DNA of 9,967 nucleotides, taken from assembly GCA_964429875.1 (NCBI GenBank), contig CAYSDL010000052.1, positions 1 through 9,967 of the forward strand, in the 5' to 3' direction. Of the stretch, positions 1 through 6,384 are shown piece by piece. Positions within the stretch are counted from its first letter, which is position 1. The number at the start of each line of letters is the position of its first letter. The translations under genes were made by a program, and so were the position numbers. The notes beneath the pieces were generated by a model. That model did no database searches, was not told where the DNA came from, and worked only from the letters and a program-made list of their open reading frames with translations. This DNA comes from CAYSDL01 sp964429875 (GTDB taxonomy: Bacteria; Fidelibacterota; Marinisomatia; SCGC-AAA003-L08; D37C17).

Positions 1-1164
1 TATAGAAAAAGATGTATCTGAGACAATTGTAAATTCAGGACTTGATGTGTTAATATCTACAACATTAATTTCTCCAACAGATATGTCTGGGATAATCGAA
101 ATCTGAAGATCCTTATGTGCTCCAAATTGGACAGATCCAAATTGCAACGAATCAGGATCTATTGTTACAGTAGGCGTTGTAGAATTTCCGCTAATGGCTG
201 TAACATAGCTTAAATAGTTTGGAGAAGAAAAATACAAAAATCCATTATCAGGCAAATCATCTTCTGGTGTGTAACGAATAGTAAGAGTCTGATTTTCTCC
301 AGAGTTTAATTCAAATTGGGTTTCATTTACTATTTCAAATTCATCTAACATAACCCATGATGTATCACTATAATCAATATTAGCAATAAAAATATCATCA
401 ATCTCTTGGATCGATCCTGTAATATTAGAAACAATAACATCTTGTTCTAAAAATGCTCCTAAAGGTATATCTGAAAAATTTGGATTTTGTGTATTAATAT
501 TTAAAATATCAATTGCATCTATTGAGTATGAAAGTGTACCGACAGGCATTACTAAATCAATTGATAGTCCTTGTAAATCTTCGGGATATAGAGGCAAATA
601 TCCAAATGTAAGTTCACAAACATTATCTCCTAAATCCACATCATTTAATAAAACATGCTGATTAAAACTACCTGTTGTGTAGTCTGATATTTGACCACAT
701 CCATCAAAGTGATTATCATATTGAACTGTGTATTCAGAATATACACCTAATTCAAAAGTATTATCTGAGATATCCACAATATTGAAAAAAAGACTTGAAG
801 GTATACTAAAAGTATAGTCAGCATTATTTCCAGGAGCATTCCAATCATCAGACCATAATAGAGTCCAATTATCATCATAAACTGAAACATAAAACCAATT
901 ATCATTACAAAAACCATCATCTACTCCACTACCATTTATTATTCTCATTTGTGTTTTACCTTGAGAAAAATTGTAATCAGAAGGTCCAGGGTCGCAAGAG
1001 CCACAAGAATTTCCTACTTGTTCATTATCTAAATATAACGTTGCACTTTCAGTGCCACAACTATCATAATCTCCAATCACATCAAACCTATAATAAAATG
1101 GAAAAACACTACTTAATGATATAAAAACACCTAATAATAAAATTATTTTTTTTCTATTTAACAT
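1..1164 (-). CDS. Secreted protein with ASH/choice-of-anchor-like Ig repeats, 3' part missing
   Basis: I read this frame as open for 388 codons from an ATG at 1164 down to the window edge, so the C-terminus lies outside. AGGAGAG (1169-1175) sits 6 bases before the ATG and fixes the start. Residues 1-21 form a signal peptide: a short Lys/Arg-rich head, then ILLLGVFISLSSV. Residues 23-190 are an unrecognised beta-rich, Asp/Asn/Tyr-rich region with six cysteines (C36, C54, C57, C86, C156, C183), suggesting disulfides outside the cytoplasm. From about residue 225 to 315 there is an Ig-like domain of the type used as a spacer in large surface proteins. A second begins near 333 with DPDSLQFGSVQFG, the opening strand typical of choice-of-anchor D / ASPM-SPD-2-Hydin modules. 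By analogy with other proteins of this kind, a C-terminal sorting or dockerin-like tail is plausible but not visible. No enzymatic function can be assigned; an adhesin or cell-surface structural role is inference. Confidence 0.82.
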   Translation of the reverse strand, partial: MLNRKKIILLLGVFISLSSVFPFYYRFDVIGDYDSCGTESATLYLDNEQVGNSCGSCDPGPSDYNFSQGKTQMRIINGSGVDDGFCNDNWFYVSVYDDNWTLLWSDDWNAPGNNADYTFSIPSSLFFNIVDISDNTFELGVYSEYTVQYDNHFDGCGQISDYTTGSFNQHVLLNDVDLGDNVCELTFGYLPLYPEDLQGLSIDLVMPVGTLSYSIDAIDILNINTQNPNFSDIPLGAFLEQDVIVSNITGSIQEIDDIFIANIDYSDTSWVMLDEFEIVNETQFELNSGENQTLTIRYTPEDDLPDNGFLYFSSPNYLSYVTAISGNSTTPTVTIDPDSLQFGSVQFGAHKDLQISIIPDISVGEINVVDINTSSPEFTIVSDTSFSI

Positions 1165-1168
1165 ATAA

Positions 1169-1175
1169 CTCTCCT
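1169..1175 (-). promoter_or_regulatory. Shine-Dalgarno site of the 1-1164 gene
   Basis: On the minus strand this reads AGGAGAG, six bases ahead of the ATG at 1164. It decides the start of the partial secreted protein and shows that this organism uses Shine-Dalgarno sites for at least some genes. Confidence 0.7.
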
Positions 1176-1329
1176 ATGTTTTTTTTGGAAATAAAAAAAG
1201 TTGATGATATATTCACCGCTCTCCTCTAAGAGTTAAAGACATATAAAATTCTTCTTTAAATATAAAGATTAGTATTTAATAATAAAAATAATATATATTA
1301 ACTTATAGTTACCTAAATACGCGGAGTTT

Positions 1330-1334
1330 AGGAG
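1330..1334 (+). promoter_or_regulatory. Shine-Dalgarno site of the 93-residue gene
   Basis: AGGAG lies seven bases before the ATG at 1342. This is the main reason to believe the short plus-strand gene is real, because its protein is not a recognised family. The surrounding 1165-1341 region must carry promoters for two divergent genes. TATAGT at 1304-1309 is a possible -10 for the plus gene, but I see no convincing -35. Confidence 0.7.
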
Positions 1335-1341
1335 AAAAAAC

Positions 1342-1623
1342 ATGTATAGAGAATTTTTAACATTTGCAGGGATTGTTGCTATTGGTTTATTTATGACTAT
1401 CCATAATAGAAATCTGGATTCGATTAATAATGCGGAACAGCACGCCCGGGAACATAAAATTGAAAGAGACAATCTTTTAATGAGAGATGGCCAACTTATT
1501 AAGCTTGGCAATGGAGTAACTTTCTCTAGAAGTTCAGATCTTATTATTATCAGGCAGGCTCAATCTACAATTATCTTAAATGAAGATGATGTGGAAGAGG
1601 TTGTGGCTTTCCTATCTAAATAA
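1342..1623 (+). CDS. Small single-pass membrane protein, function unknown
   Basis: I do not recognise this 93-residue protein. Residues 5-20 (FLTFAGIVAIGLFMTI) make one membrane segment or uncleaved signal anchor. Residues 21-50 are strongly charged (HNRNLD...EQHAREHKIERDN) and could form a short helix or coiled coil. Residues 51-93 look like a small alpha/beta unit: two or three strands (LIKLGNGVTFS, LIIIRQ, STIILN), then a terminal acidic helix (EDDVEEVVAFLSK). A good ribosome binding site precedes the only sensible start. The gene stands alone on the plus strand between two minus-strand genes. Its stop is five bases from the end of the convergent phosphatase gene, leaving no room for a terminator between them. 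The reverse strand also has an open frame here, but it lacks a ribosome binding site and is not a believable protein. The gene is probably real; its role is unknown. Confidence 0.68.
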   Translation: MYREFLTFAGIVAIGLFMTIHNRNLDSINNAEQHAREHKIERDNLLMRDGQLIKLGNGVTFSRSSDLIIIRQAQSTIILNEDDVEEVVAFLSK

Positions 1624-1628
1624 ACAAC

Positions 1629-3884
1629 TTATCTATTTAATATAATATTTACAAGCAGGATAATATCAAGTACATTCATAATTCCATCACTGTTCAGGTC
1701 ACCTGTTATCTGCTGAGAATCAGTTGGCTCTGTTCCTAAAATAATATTAACAAGAAGAATAACATCCAGAATATTAATAATACTATCCTGATTTAAATCT
1801 CCTAGCATATTTAAACAGCTTTCATCTTGCCATATTTTTAAAAATAAATCATCAAAATAGCTATCATTATCATCGCCAGCATACCTGGTCCCCATTAATA
1901 TCATCTGTATTGATCTTGTCCCTATAGGTATTTGATATTCATTGGAAAAATACGTCCAAAATGCATTATAGGTGCCAATATTATCAGTTCTATCAATTTC
2001 ATATCCATTTTCATCTCTAAATGAAACAGAAAATTCTGGATAATCTGAGCCACCCCAATCTGATAAATAGCCTCCATAATTAGCAAAAGCTAAATTTTGA
2101 TCAATGCAGTCTATGTATTCAGATACATCAACCGCCTGATATGCTTCAGCGTAGGTTGCTGTATTGCAAAGCGCCCCTACAATAAAATAATAATCCCCGC
2201 TATGCGGCTGAACACCATCACAATCATATTCTTCTAATGATTCCATAAATCCTTCAACCACAGTCCATCCCAAAATATCTTGCTCACCGCCTGGATTGAT
2301 TAGCATATTTGCAGAATACTGGGATTCCGCTGTATCAAAAGATACAGGCTCTGACCATTCACTCCATCCCAAACTACCATCACGATAACGAGCTATAAAA
2401 CAATAGGAGTTATTGCCATTTAATCCTGAAATAGAGAGCTCAGTTAAATCAACAGATTCTTGAGTGTTTTCATTAAAATACCAGTTTTCACTATTAACAA
2501 ACTCACTTATTACAGGGTTGGTACTAAAATTGCAATCTTGATATACCTTCCACTGCGAAGCCATAAAATCATCCCCGTCTGTATCAACAAACCCGCCTGC
2601 TGATAACACCAGAAAATCAGGGTCCTGTATACCTTCAACTGCCACTCCCACAGGTTGATTTGGTATGTTATTATTAAAACGAATGACAATTTCATCACGA
2701 ACTTCATTATCTCTAAAAATTTCTTGGTTACCCCTACTAATTCGTTTAAGTACAAACTGAGGATCTTCTCCTGCTTCAACATCTACCATTACAAATCCCC
2801 ATTCATCCTGGGTTACTGTAAATTCATCATAATCTGCTTGTGGCCATTCACCCCAATAATCAATTGCGCCTCCTGCTGTTGCAACATTGACCCAGAGATG
2901 ATTATGATCATGAGACTGTCCTCTAGAATATCCATGAGTATGACCAAAAAAGTGAATACTTGGTTTTCCGCATTCGTCAGTAAAACTTTCCATTCGTCCT
3001 ATAACATCACCCGTATAATTACTTTCACCAGGCGTCCATAATTCTGATTTAAAAGGATGATGTAATTGTGCAAAAACAAAATCAATATTCTCATTTGTGC
3101 ATGCATCTGTTAAGACATTCTCAAGCCAATCAAGTTGAGCCTGGACTTGATATCCTCCATTAGAATCAAGACCAATTACACGTAAATTAGAATAGTCAGT
3201 GTAGTACCAATGTTCCTCATATCCAGGAGTCCCATTATCTGGAAGATGAAAATATTTTATGTAATAATCTGTGTTCTGTTCATGATTACCGAATACAGGG
3301 TATGAAGGGACGTGTGATAATAAGTCTTTAGCGGGTCCAAAAAAATGATCTTGCCACTGATAATAAGAGGTCCCCGTAACAACAAGATCTCCTGTGATCA
3401 GTACCATTGCTAATTCTGATGCAAGGTCATCGCTATGTTCCTCAGAAATATAATCAATTACCCCATCATGAATAATTTCATCAAATTTATCCGGATTTGA
3501 GCTGTCTCTTTGCATATCACTCATTGCAATAATTCTAAATGATGCTTCTGAAGAAGGCTCTGGTGGAGTAATAAAATCATATAAATCAGAATAGGATTCA
3601 TAATTTCCTAAAATTACTCTGTAATAATATCTGGTATTAGGTTCTAAATTTTCAAGATGGACAGTATGAATTTTAGAGCTTCCATAATTGGTAAATGATG
3701 AACCTGTAGTTGTTTCAGAAAGAAATACGTATTCTCCCCATTCAACAACACTTAGAGATTCTGAATCAGTTTCCCATAATATATGTATAGAGTTTGGTGT
3801 TGCATCTTGTAAATAAGGATAGACGTTGAATTCTACAGCAAAAATAAAACCAGTCATTAAAAATAATAGCTTAAATAAATTCAT
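1629..3884 (-). CDS. Secreted purple-acid-phosphatase-like metallophosphoesterase with C-terminal dockerin
   Basis: A 751-residue exported enzyme expected to hydrolyse phosphate esters or anhydrides outside the inner membrane. Residues 1-16 are a signal peptide. Residues 18-108 are a fibronectin-III-like domain of the purple acid phosphatase N-terminal type (VYPYLQDATPNSIHILWET...LEPNTRYYYRV). Residues 115-385 are the calcineurin-like catalytic domain, with metal-site motifs SDMQ (D123, Q125), GDLV (D166), GNHE (N200, H201), LHHP (H275/H276) and GHTH (H315, H317). The usual DxH histidine is Gln125, and the GDxxY tyrosine of purple acid phosphatases is absent (GDLVV), so metal ligation and colour may differ. 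A second fibronectin-like region spans about 405-518, followed by a beta-sandwich resembling carbohydrate-binding modules (about 525-685) and a paired dockerin (694-751). The start lies 32 bases after feoB with no Shine-Dalgarno site; co-transcription with feoAB is plausible. Substrate unknown. Confidence 0.88.
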   Translation of the reverse strand: MNLFKLLFLMTGFIFAVEFNVYPYLQDATPNSIHILWETDSESLSVVEWGEYVFLSETTTGSSFTNYGSSKIHTVHLENLEPNTRYYYRVILGNYESYSDLYDFITPPEPSSEASFRIIAMSDMQRDSSNPDKFDEIIHDGVIDYISEEHSDDLASELAMVLITGDLVVTGTSYYQWQDHFFGPAKDLLSHVPSYPVFGNHEQNTDYYIKYFHLPDNGTPGYEEHWYYTDYSNLRVIGLDSNGGYQVQAQLDWLENVLTDACTNENIDFVFAQLHHPFKSELWTPGESNYTGDVIGRMESFTDECGKPSIHFFGHTHGYSRGQSHDHNHLWVNVATAGGAIDYWGEWPQADYDEFTVTQDEWGFVMVDVEAGEDPQFVLKRISRGNQEIFRDNEVRDEIVIRFNNNIPNQPVGVAVEGIQDPDFLVLSAGGFVDTDGDDFMASQWKVYQDCNFSTNPVISEFVNSENWYFNENTQESVDLTELSISGLNGNNSYCFIARYRDGSLGWSEWSEPVSFDTAESQYSANMLINPGGEQDILGWTVVEGFMESLEEYDCDGVQPHSGDYYFIVGALCNTATYAEAYQAVDVSEYIDCIDQNLAFANYGGYLSDWGGSDYPEFSVSFRDENGYEIDRTDNIGTYNAFWTYFSNEYQIPIGTRSIQMILMGTRYAGDDNDSYFDDLFLKIWQDESCLNMLGDLNQDSIINILDVILLVNIILGTEPTDSQQITGDLNSDGIMNVLDIILLVNIILNR
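1632..1805 (-). other. Type I dockerin domain (two calcium-binding repeats) at the phosphatase C-terminus
   Basis: Residues 694-751 contain two loop-helix repeats. Loop 1 is DLNQDSIINILD, with ligand positions D696, N698, D700, N704 and D707. Loop 2 is DLNSDGIMNVLD, with D729, N731, D733, N737 and D740. Each is followed by a hydrophobic ILLVNIIL helix. Loop 1 has Ser instead of the customary Gly after the third ligand. Dockerins bind cohesins in cellulosomes, but in non-cellulolytic marine bacteria such tails are common on secreted proteins and may serve surface attachment or sorting. No cohesin is visible in this window. Confidence 0.88.
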
Positions 3885-3898
3885 GGAGGGAATTTAAG

Positions 3899-3918
3899 AA
3901 TATTTTTTATAAAATATT
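3899..3918. other. AT-only inverted repeat at the feoB/phosphatase junction
   Basis: AATATTTT (3899-3906) and AAAATATT (3911-3918) are perfect reverse complements around a 4-base TTAT loop. The repeat covers part of the feoB stop codon and most of the 32-base gap before the phosphatase start. It contains no G or C and no clear following U-run on the minus strand, so it would be a weak hairpin. It might partially attenuate or process the transcript, or be a chance product of high A+T. Confidence 0.35.
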
Positions 3919-6016
3919 AGACAAATCCAAGAGCCATGCCACCTCTATAAACAAGCAGTGACATAAAATAAGCTAGCAGGGTCATATAGACAATCATAAA
4001 CGCTGGCCATTTCCAGGTATTTGTTTCTGTTCGTACTACAGCAAAAGTTGCCATGCACTGAGCAGCATATACATAAAATATCATAAGTGATAACGCGACA
4101 AGTGGCGTATAAACATGTTTCCCGGTTTTAGGGTTAATATCATTTTTCATGGCTTCTTTTAAATTCACCATGTTATCTCCATCATCCTGCACATTATAGA
4201 TTGTTGAAAGGGTGCTTACAACAACTTCTCTTGCAGCAAATGATGTAATAAGGCCAATGCCTATTTTCCAGTCAAACCCAATCGGTTCTATTACAGGTTC
4301 TATAAAATGTCCTACTTTACCTGCATAACTTTCCTCGATTTTCGTCTCACCTAAATCATTTTTTGGAAAAGATACGAGGAACCATAGAATAATTGATATA
4401 ACCATAATAATTTGTCCTGCATCAATTAAGAAAAGTTTTCCTCTATTATACACCTGCTTAAACACTGATCTTGCAATAGGAGTCCTATAAGGTGGCAGCT
4501 CCATAATAAATGTTGGGTTTGATCGCTCTGATAAAAATTTGCTAAAAACTTTAGCTAAGATAAATGCAGTAATTGTTCCAAGAAAATACATCACAACCAT
4601 GATAAGACCCTGAAGACCTATAAAATCATATAAATATATATCAGGAATGAATGCTCCAATCATAAGCACATAAACAGGCAAGCGAGCACTACAGCTAACC
4701 AGAGGCAAAATAAGGATAGTAATTAAACGTTCTTTCCAGCTATCTATTGTCCTGGTTGAGATAATACCAGGGATAGCACAGGCATAACCACTCATTATAG
4801 GTAATATAGATTTACCATGTAAACCTACTTTACGCATAAATTTATCCATAATAAAAGTCACTCTGGTCATATATCCAGTATCTTCTAGGAGGATCATAAA
4901 AAACATAAGAAGTAGTATTTGTGGAAGGAAAATAACAATTGCGCCAACCCCTGCTATAATTCCATCTACCAGTAAATCTCTAAACATTCCACTTGGAAGC
5001 ACGGAATGCACATAATTACCAAAATTACCTATTATTGCATCAATATAATCCATGGGTAGTGTTGCCCATGTAAAAATTGATTGAAAAATAAAATAAAGAA
5101 TAGTCACATAAATAAAAGGACCAAAAAAACTATGCGTTAAAACTTTATCTATTTTTTCACTTGTAGATATCTCTTTAACATCTTTAACACCTACATAATT
5201 TGAAGAAGAAAGAATATTATCAATGTATGCATACCTTAAATCTGATTCCATTGTTTTTAAATGATTCTTCATATCTTTATCTATCTTATCAAGTATACGG
5301 GTCTTTGTTGAAACAATGTCATGCAAATTCTTTTCCTCTAAATGTAGTGCTTCAAGCTGTTTTCTATTACAAAGAAGAGAAAAAGATAAATGCTCTGCTA
5401 AATTATCAGACATAGTACATAGACTGGAAATTTTATCTTTAAGTGGCTTTGTTAACTTCATGTATTCATTTGATAGAGGCATATATGAATGATTTTGGGG
5501 CAAGCCTCCTTTAAATGAAGAAAGAGAATCTTTAAGATTCTCAATTCCTATTTTTTTAGCAGCAGAAAATTTAATTATTTTATAAAGACCAAGATTTTTC
5601 TGCATAAGATCAATATCTACAATATTATCAGATGCAATATCACTCATGTTTAAAAGAAGAATAACAGGGATATCTAAAGGCAAAAGTTGAGTTAGAAAAA
5701 ATAGATTACGTCTTAAATTTGTAATATCAGCAACATAAATAATACCATCAGGCTTTGAAGAAGTTTTTTTTATCCATCCATGTATAGCATCACTTACTAT
5801 TTTTTCATCAAGTGACTGAGGCATTGTACTGTATGCTCCAGGAAAATCCTCAAGCCTTACATTCTTATCTTTAATTTTTATATCCGCAATTTTACGCTCA
5901 ACAGTTATACCTGGATAATTAGATACCTTTTGATCCAATCCTGTTAATAGGTTAAAAACTGCTGTTTTTCCACAATTAGGGTTTCCTAAAAGAGAGAAAG
6001 TAGTGCTTGATGACAT
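3917..6016 (-). CDS. feoB: Ferrous iron transport protein B
   Basis: A 699-residue inner-membrane Fe(II) importer with an N-terminal G-protein domain. G1 is GNPNCGKT (11-18), the G2 region is GITVERK (36-42), G3 is DFPG (57-60), G4 is NMSD (123-126) and G5 is SAAKK (151-155). A helical, charged linker corresponding to the GDP-dissociation-inhibitor region covers about 175-290. Residues 295-699 hold multiple membrane segments with the two gate regions. Family hallmarks include GYACAIPGI (410-418) with its conserved cysteine, SCSARLPVY (441-449) and AAREVVVSTL (594-603). At 699 residues it is somewhat shorter than the roughly 770-residue enterobacterial form but looks intact. The start is two bases after the feoA stop, with no Shine-Dalgarno sequence, so expression probably depends on coupling to feoA. 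No feoC-like gene follows; the next gene is the phosphatase. Expected to be Fur-repressed through the site ahead of feoA. Confidence 0.97.
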   Translation of the reverse strand: MSSSTTFSLLGNPNCGKTAVFNLLTGLDQKVSNYPGITVERKIADIKIKDKNVRLEDFPGAYSTMPQSLDEKIVSDAIHGWIKKTSSKPDGIIYVADITNLRRNLFFLTQLLPLDIPVILLLNMSDIASDNIVDIDLMQKNLGLYKIIKFSAAKKIGIENLKDSLSSFKGGLPQNHSYMPLSNEYMKLTKPLKDKISSLCTMSDNLAEHLSFSLLCNRKQLEALHLEEKNLHDIVSTKTRILDKIDKDMKNHLKTMESDLRYAYIDNILSSSNYVGVKDVKEISTSEKIDKVLTHSFFGPFIYVTILYFIFQSIFTWATLPMDYIDAIIGNFGNYVHSVLPSGMFRDLLVDGIIAGVGAIVIFLPQILLLMFFMILLEDTGYMTRVTFIMDKFMRKVGLHGKSILPIMSGYACAIPGIISTRTIDSWKERLITILILPLVSCSARLPVYVLMIGAFIPDIYLYDFIGLQGLIMVVMYFLGTITAFILAKVFSKFLSERSNPTFIMELPPYRTPIARSVFKQVYNRGKLFLIDAGQIIMVISIILWFLVSFPKNDLGETKIEESYAGKVGHFIEPVIEPIGFDWKIGIGLITSFAAREVVVSTLSTIYNVQDDGDNMVNLKEAMKNDINPKTGKHVYTPLVALSLMIFYVYAAQCMATFAVVRTETNTWKWPAFMIVYMTLLAYFMSLLVYRGGMALGFV

Positions 6017-6018
6017 AT

Positions 6019-6246
6019 TTATTGGGAAATTATATTAATCATTTGAGCGTCCTCTTTTCTAATTGCAATATAGTAATTATTTAATTTTAATTGCATTGGA
6101 CCACCAAATGGATTCTTTTTTATTGCACGCACAATTGATCCTGGGATAACTCCCATTTCAGATAATCGAGCAGCAGATTCATAAGAATTATCAAGACTAT
6201 GAATTTTTGCTGTTTTGTTAATATTTAAATCATATAATGTTGACAT
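6019..6246 (-). CDS. feoA: Ferrous iron transport protein A
   Basis: A 75-residue cytoplasmic SH3-like partner of FeoB, needed for Fe(II) uptake in systems that have been tested. The family signature is clear: SAARLSEMGVIPGSIV (24-39) followed by NPFGGPMQLKL (45-55) and a closing strand IAIRKEDAQMI (60-70). Length is normal for a stand-alone FeoA. The ATG at 6246 has no Shine-Dalgarno motif; the sequence before it is AT-rich, so initiation may be by the AT-rich leader mode common in FCB-group bacteria. The gene leads the minus-strand run feoA-feoB-phosphatase, and a Fur-box-like palindrome lies 12 bases ahead of its start codon. That makes iron-dependent repression of the whole run likely. 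Confidence 0.95.
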   Translation of the reverse strand: MSTLYDLNINKTAKIHSLDNSYESAARLSEMGVIPGSIVRAIKKNPFGGPMQLKLNNYYIAIRKEDAQMINIISQ

Positions 6247-6258
6247 AATAAATAATAC

Positions 6259-6273
6259 TGAGATTTATTCTCA
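6259..6273 (-). promoter_or_regulatory. Fur-box-like operator of feoAB
   Basis: On the minus strand this reads TGAGAATAAATCTCA, a 7-1-7 inverted repeat with one mismatched position. It matches the classical Fur core TGATAATnATTATCA except at the fourth base of each arm and one inner base. It begins five bases downstream of a possible -10 (TATATT) and ends 12 bases before the feoA ATG, where bound Fur would cover the transcription start. Pairing with a second, perfect copy in the same intergenic region strengthens the call. Confidence 0.78.
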
Positions 6274-6278
6274 ATATT

Positions 6279-6284
6279 AATATA
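6279..6284 (-). promoter_or_regulatory. Possible -10 element for feoA
   Basis: On the minus strand this reads TATATT, in the right place for a start near 6272, inside the Fur-box-like site. No good -35 hexamer is visible at the usual spacing (TTTTTA). In such an AT-rich segment the hexamer alone is weak evidence; its position relative to the operator is the main support. Confidence 0.4.
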
Positions 6285-6339
6285 CACAATCTACCTTTAT
6301 ATAAAAAATATTTTTATTTATCTATTTTAATATATAAAT

Positions 6340-6345
6340 TATAAT
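6340..6345 (+). promoter_or_regulatory. Possible -10 element for the barrel-protein gene
   Basis: A perfect TATAAT lies two bases upstream of the Fur-box-like palindrome. Transcription would start near 6352, inside the operator, giving a leader of about 33 bases that contains the Shine-Dalgarno site. The -35 position (TTTATC near 6317-6322) is a poor match. The mirror-image arrangement with the feoA side supports it. Confidence 0.5.
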
Positions 6346-6347
6346 CT

Positions 6348-6362
6348 TGAGAATCATTCTCA
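6348..6362 (+). promoter_or_regulatory. Fur-box-like operator of the barrel-protein gene
   Basis: TGAGAATCATTCTCA is a perfect 7-1-7 palindrome around a central C. It matches the Fur core TGATAATnATTATCA at all but one base per arm. It overlaps the expected transcription start and ends 22 bases before the ATG at 6385. Its arms are shared with the feoA-side site about 75 bases away. Confidence 0.85.
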
Positions 6363-6384
6363 TTACATTAATTATAGGAGAAAT

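Noticed and set aside
1179..1199. T-run followed by A-run that could pair as a hairpin
   Set aside because: The stem would be only A-U pairs, and it lies in the leader of the 1-1164 gene rather than after a gene end, so it is not a credible terminator.
1269..1511. Minus-strand open frame overlapping the 93-residue gene
   Set aside because: It has no ribosome site and ends in AT-rich intergenic DNA. The plus-strand frame has a strong AGGAG site and sensible protein architecture.
1632..1805. Dockerin taken as evidence for a cellulosome
   Set aside because: There is no cohesin, scaffoldin or glycoside hydrolase in the window, and such tails are widespread on unrelated secreted proteins in FCB-group bacteria.
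2510..3041. Two open frames (one on each strand) inside the phosphatase gene
   Set aside because: They lie wholly within a well-supported domain-bearing gene, have no initiation signals, and encode low-complexity, unrecognisable proteins.
5200..5415. Plus-strand open frame antisense to feoB
   Set aside because: It is a shadow of the helical linker of FeoB, with no ribosome site and no recognisable content.
6301..6340. Very AT-rich tract considered as an origin or matrix-like element
   Set aside because: It has no iterons or DnaA boxes. Its length and position are explained by two divergent promoters.
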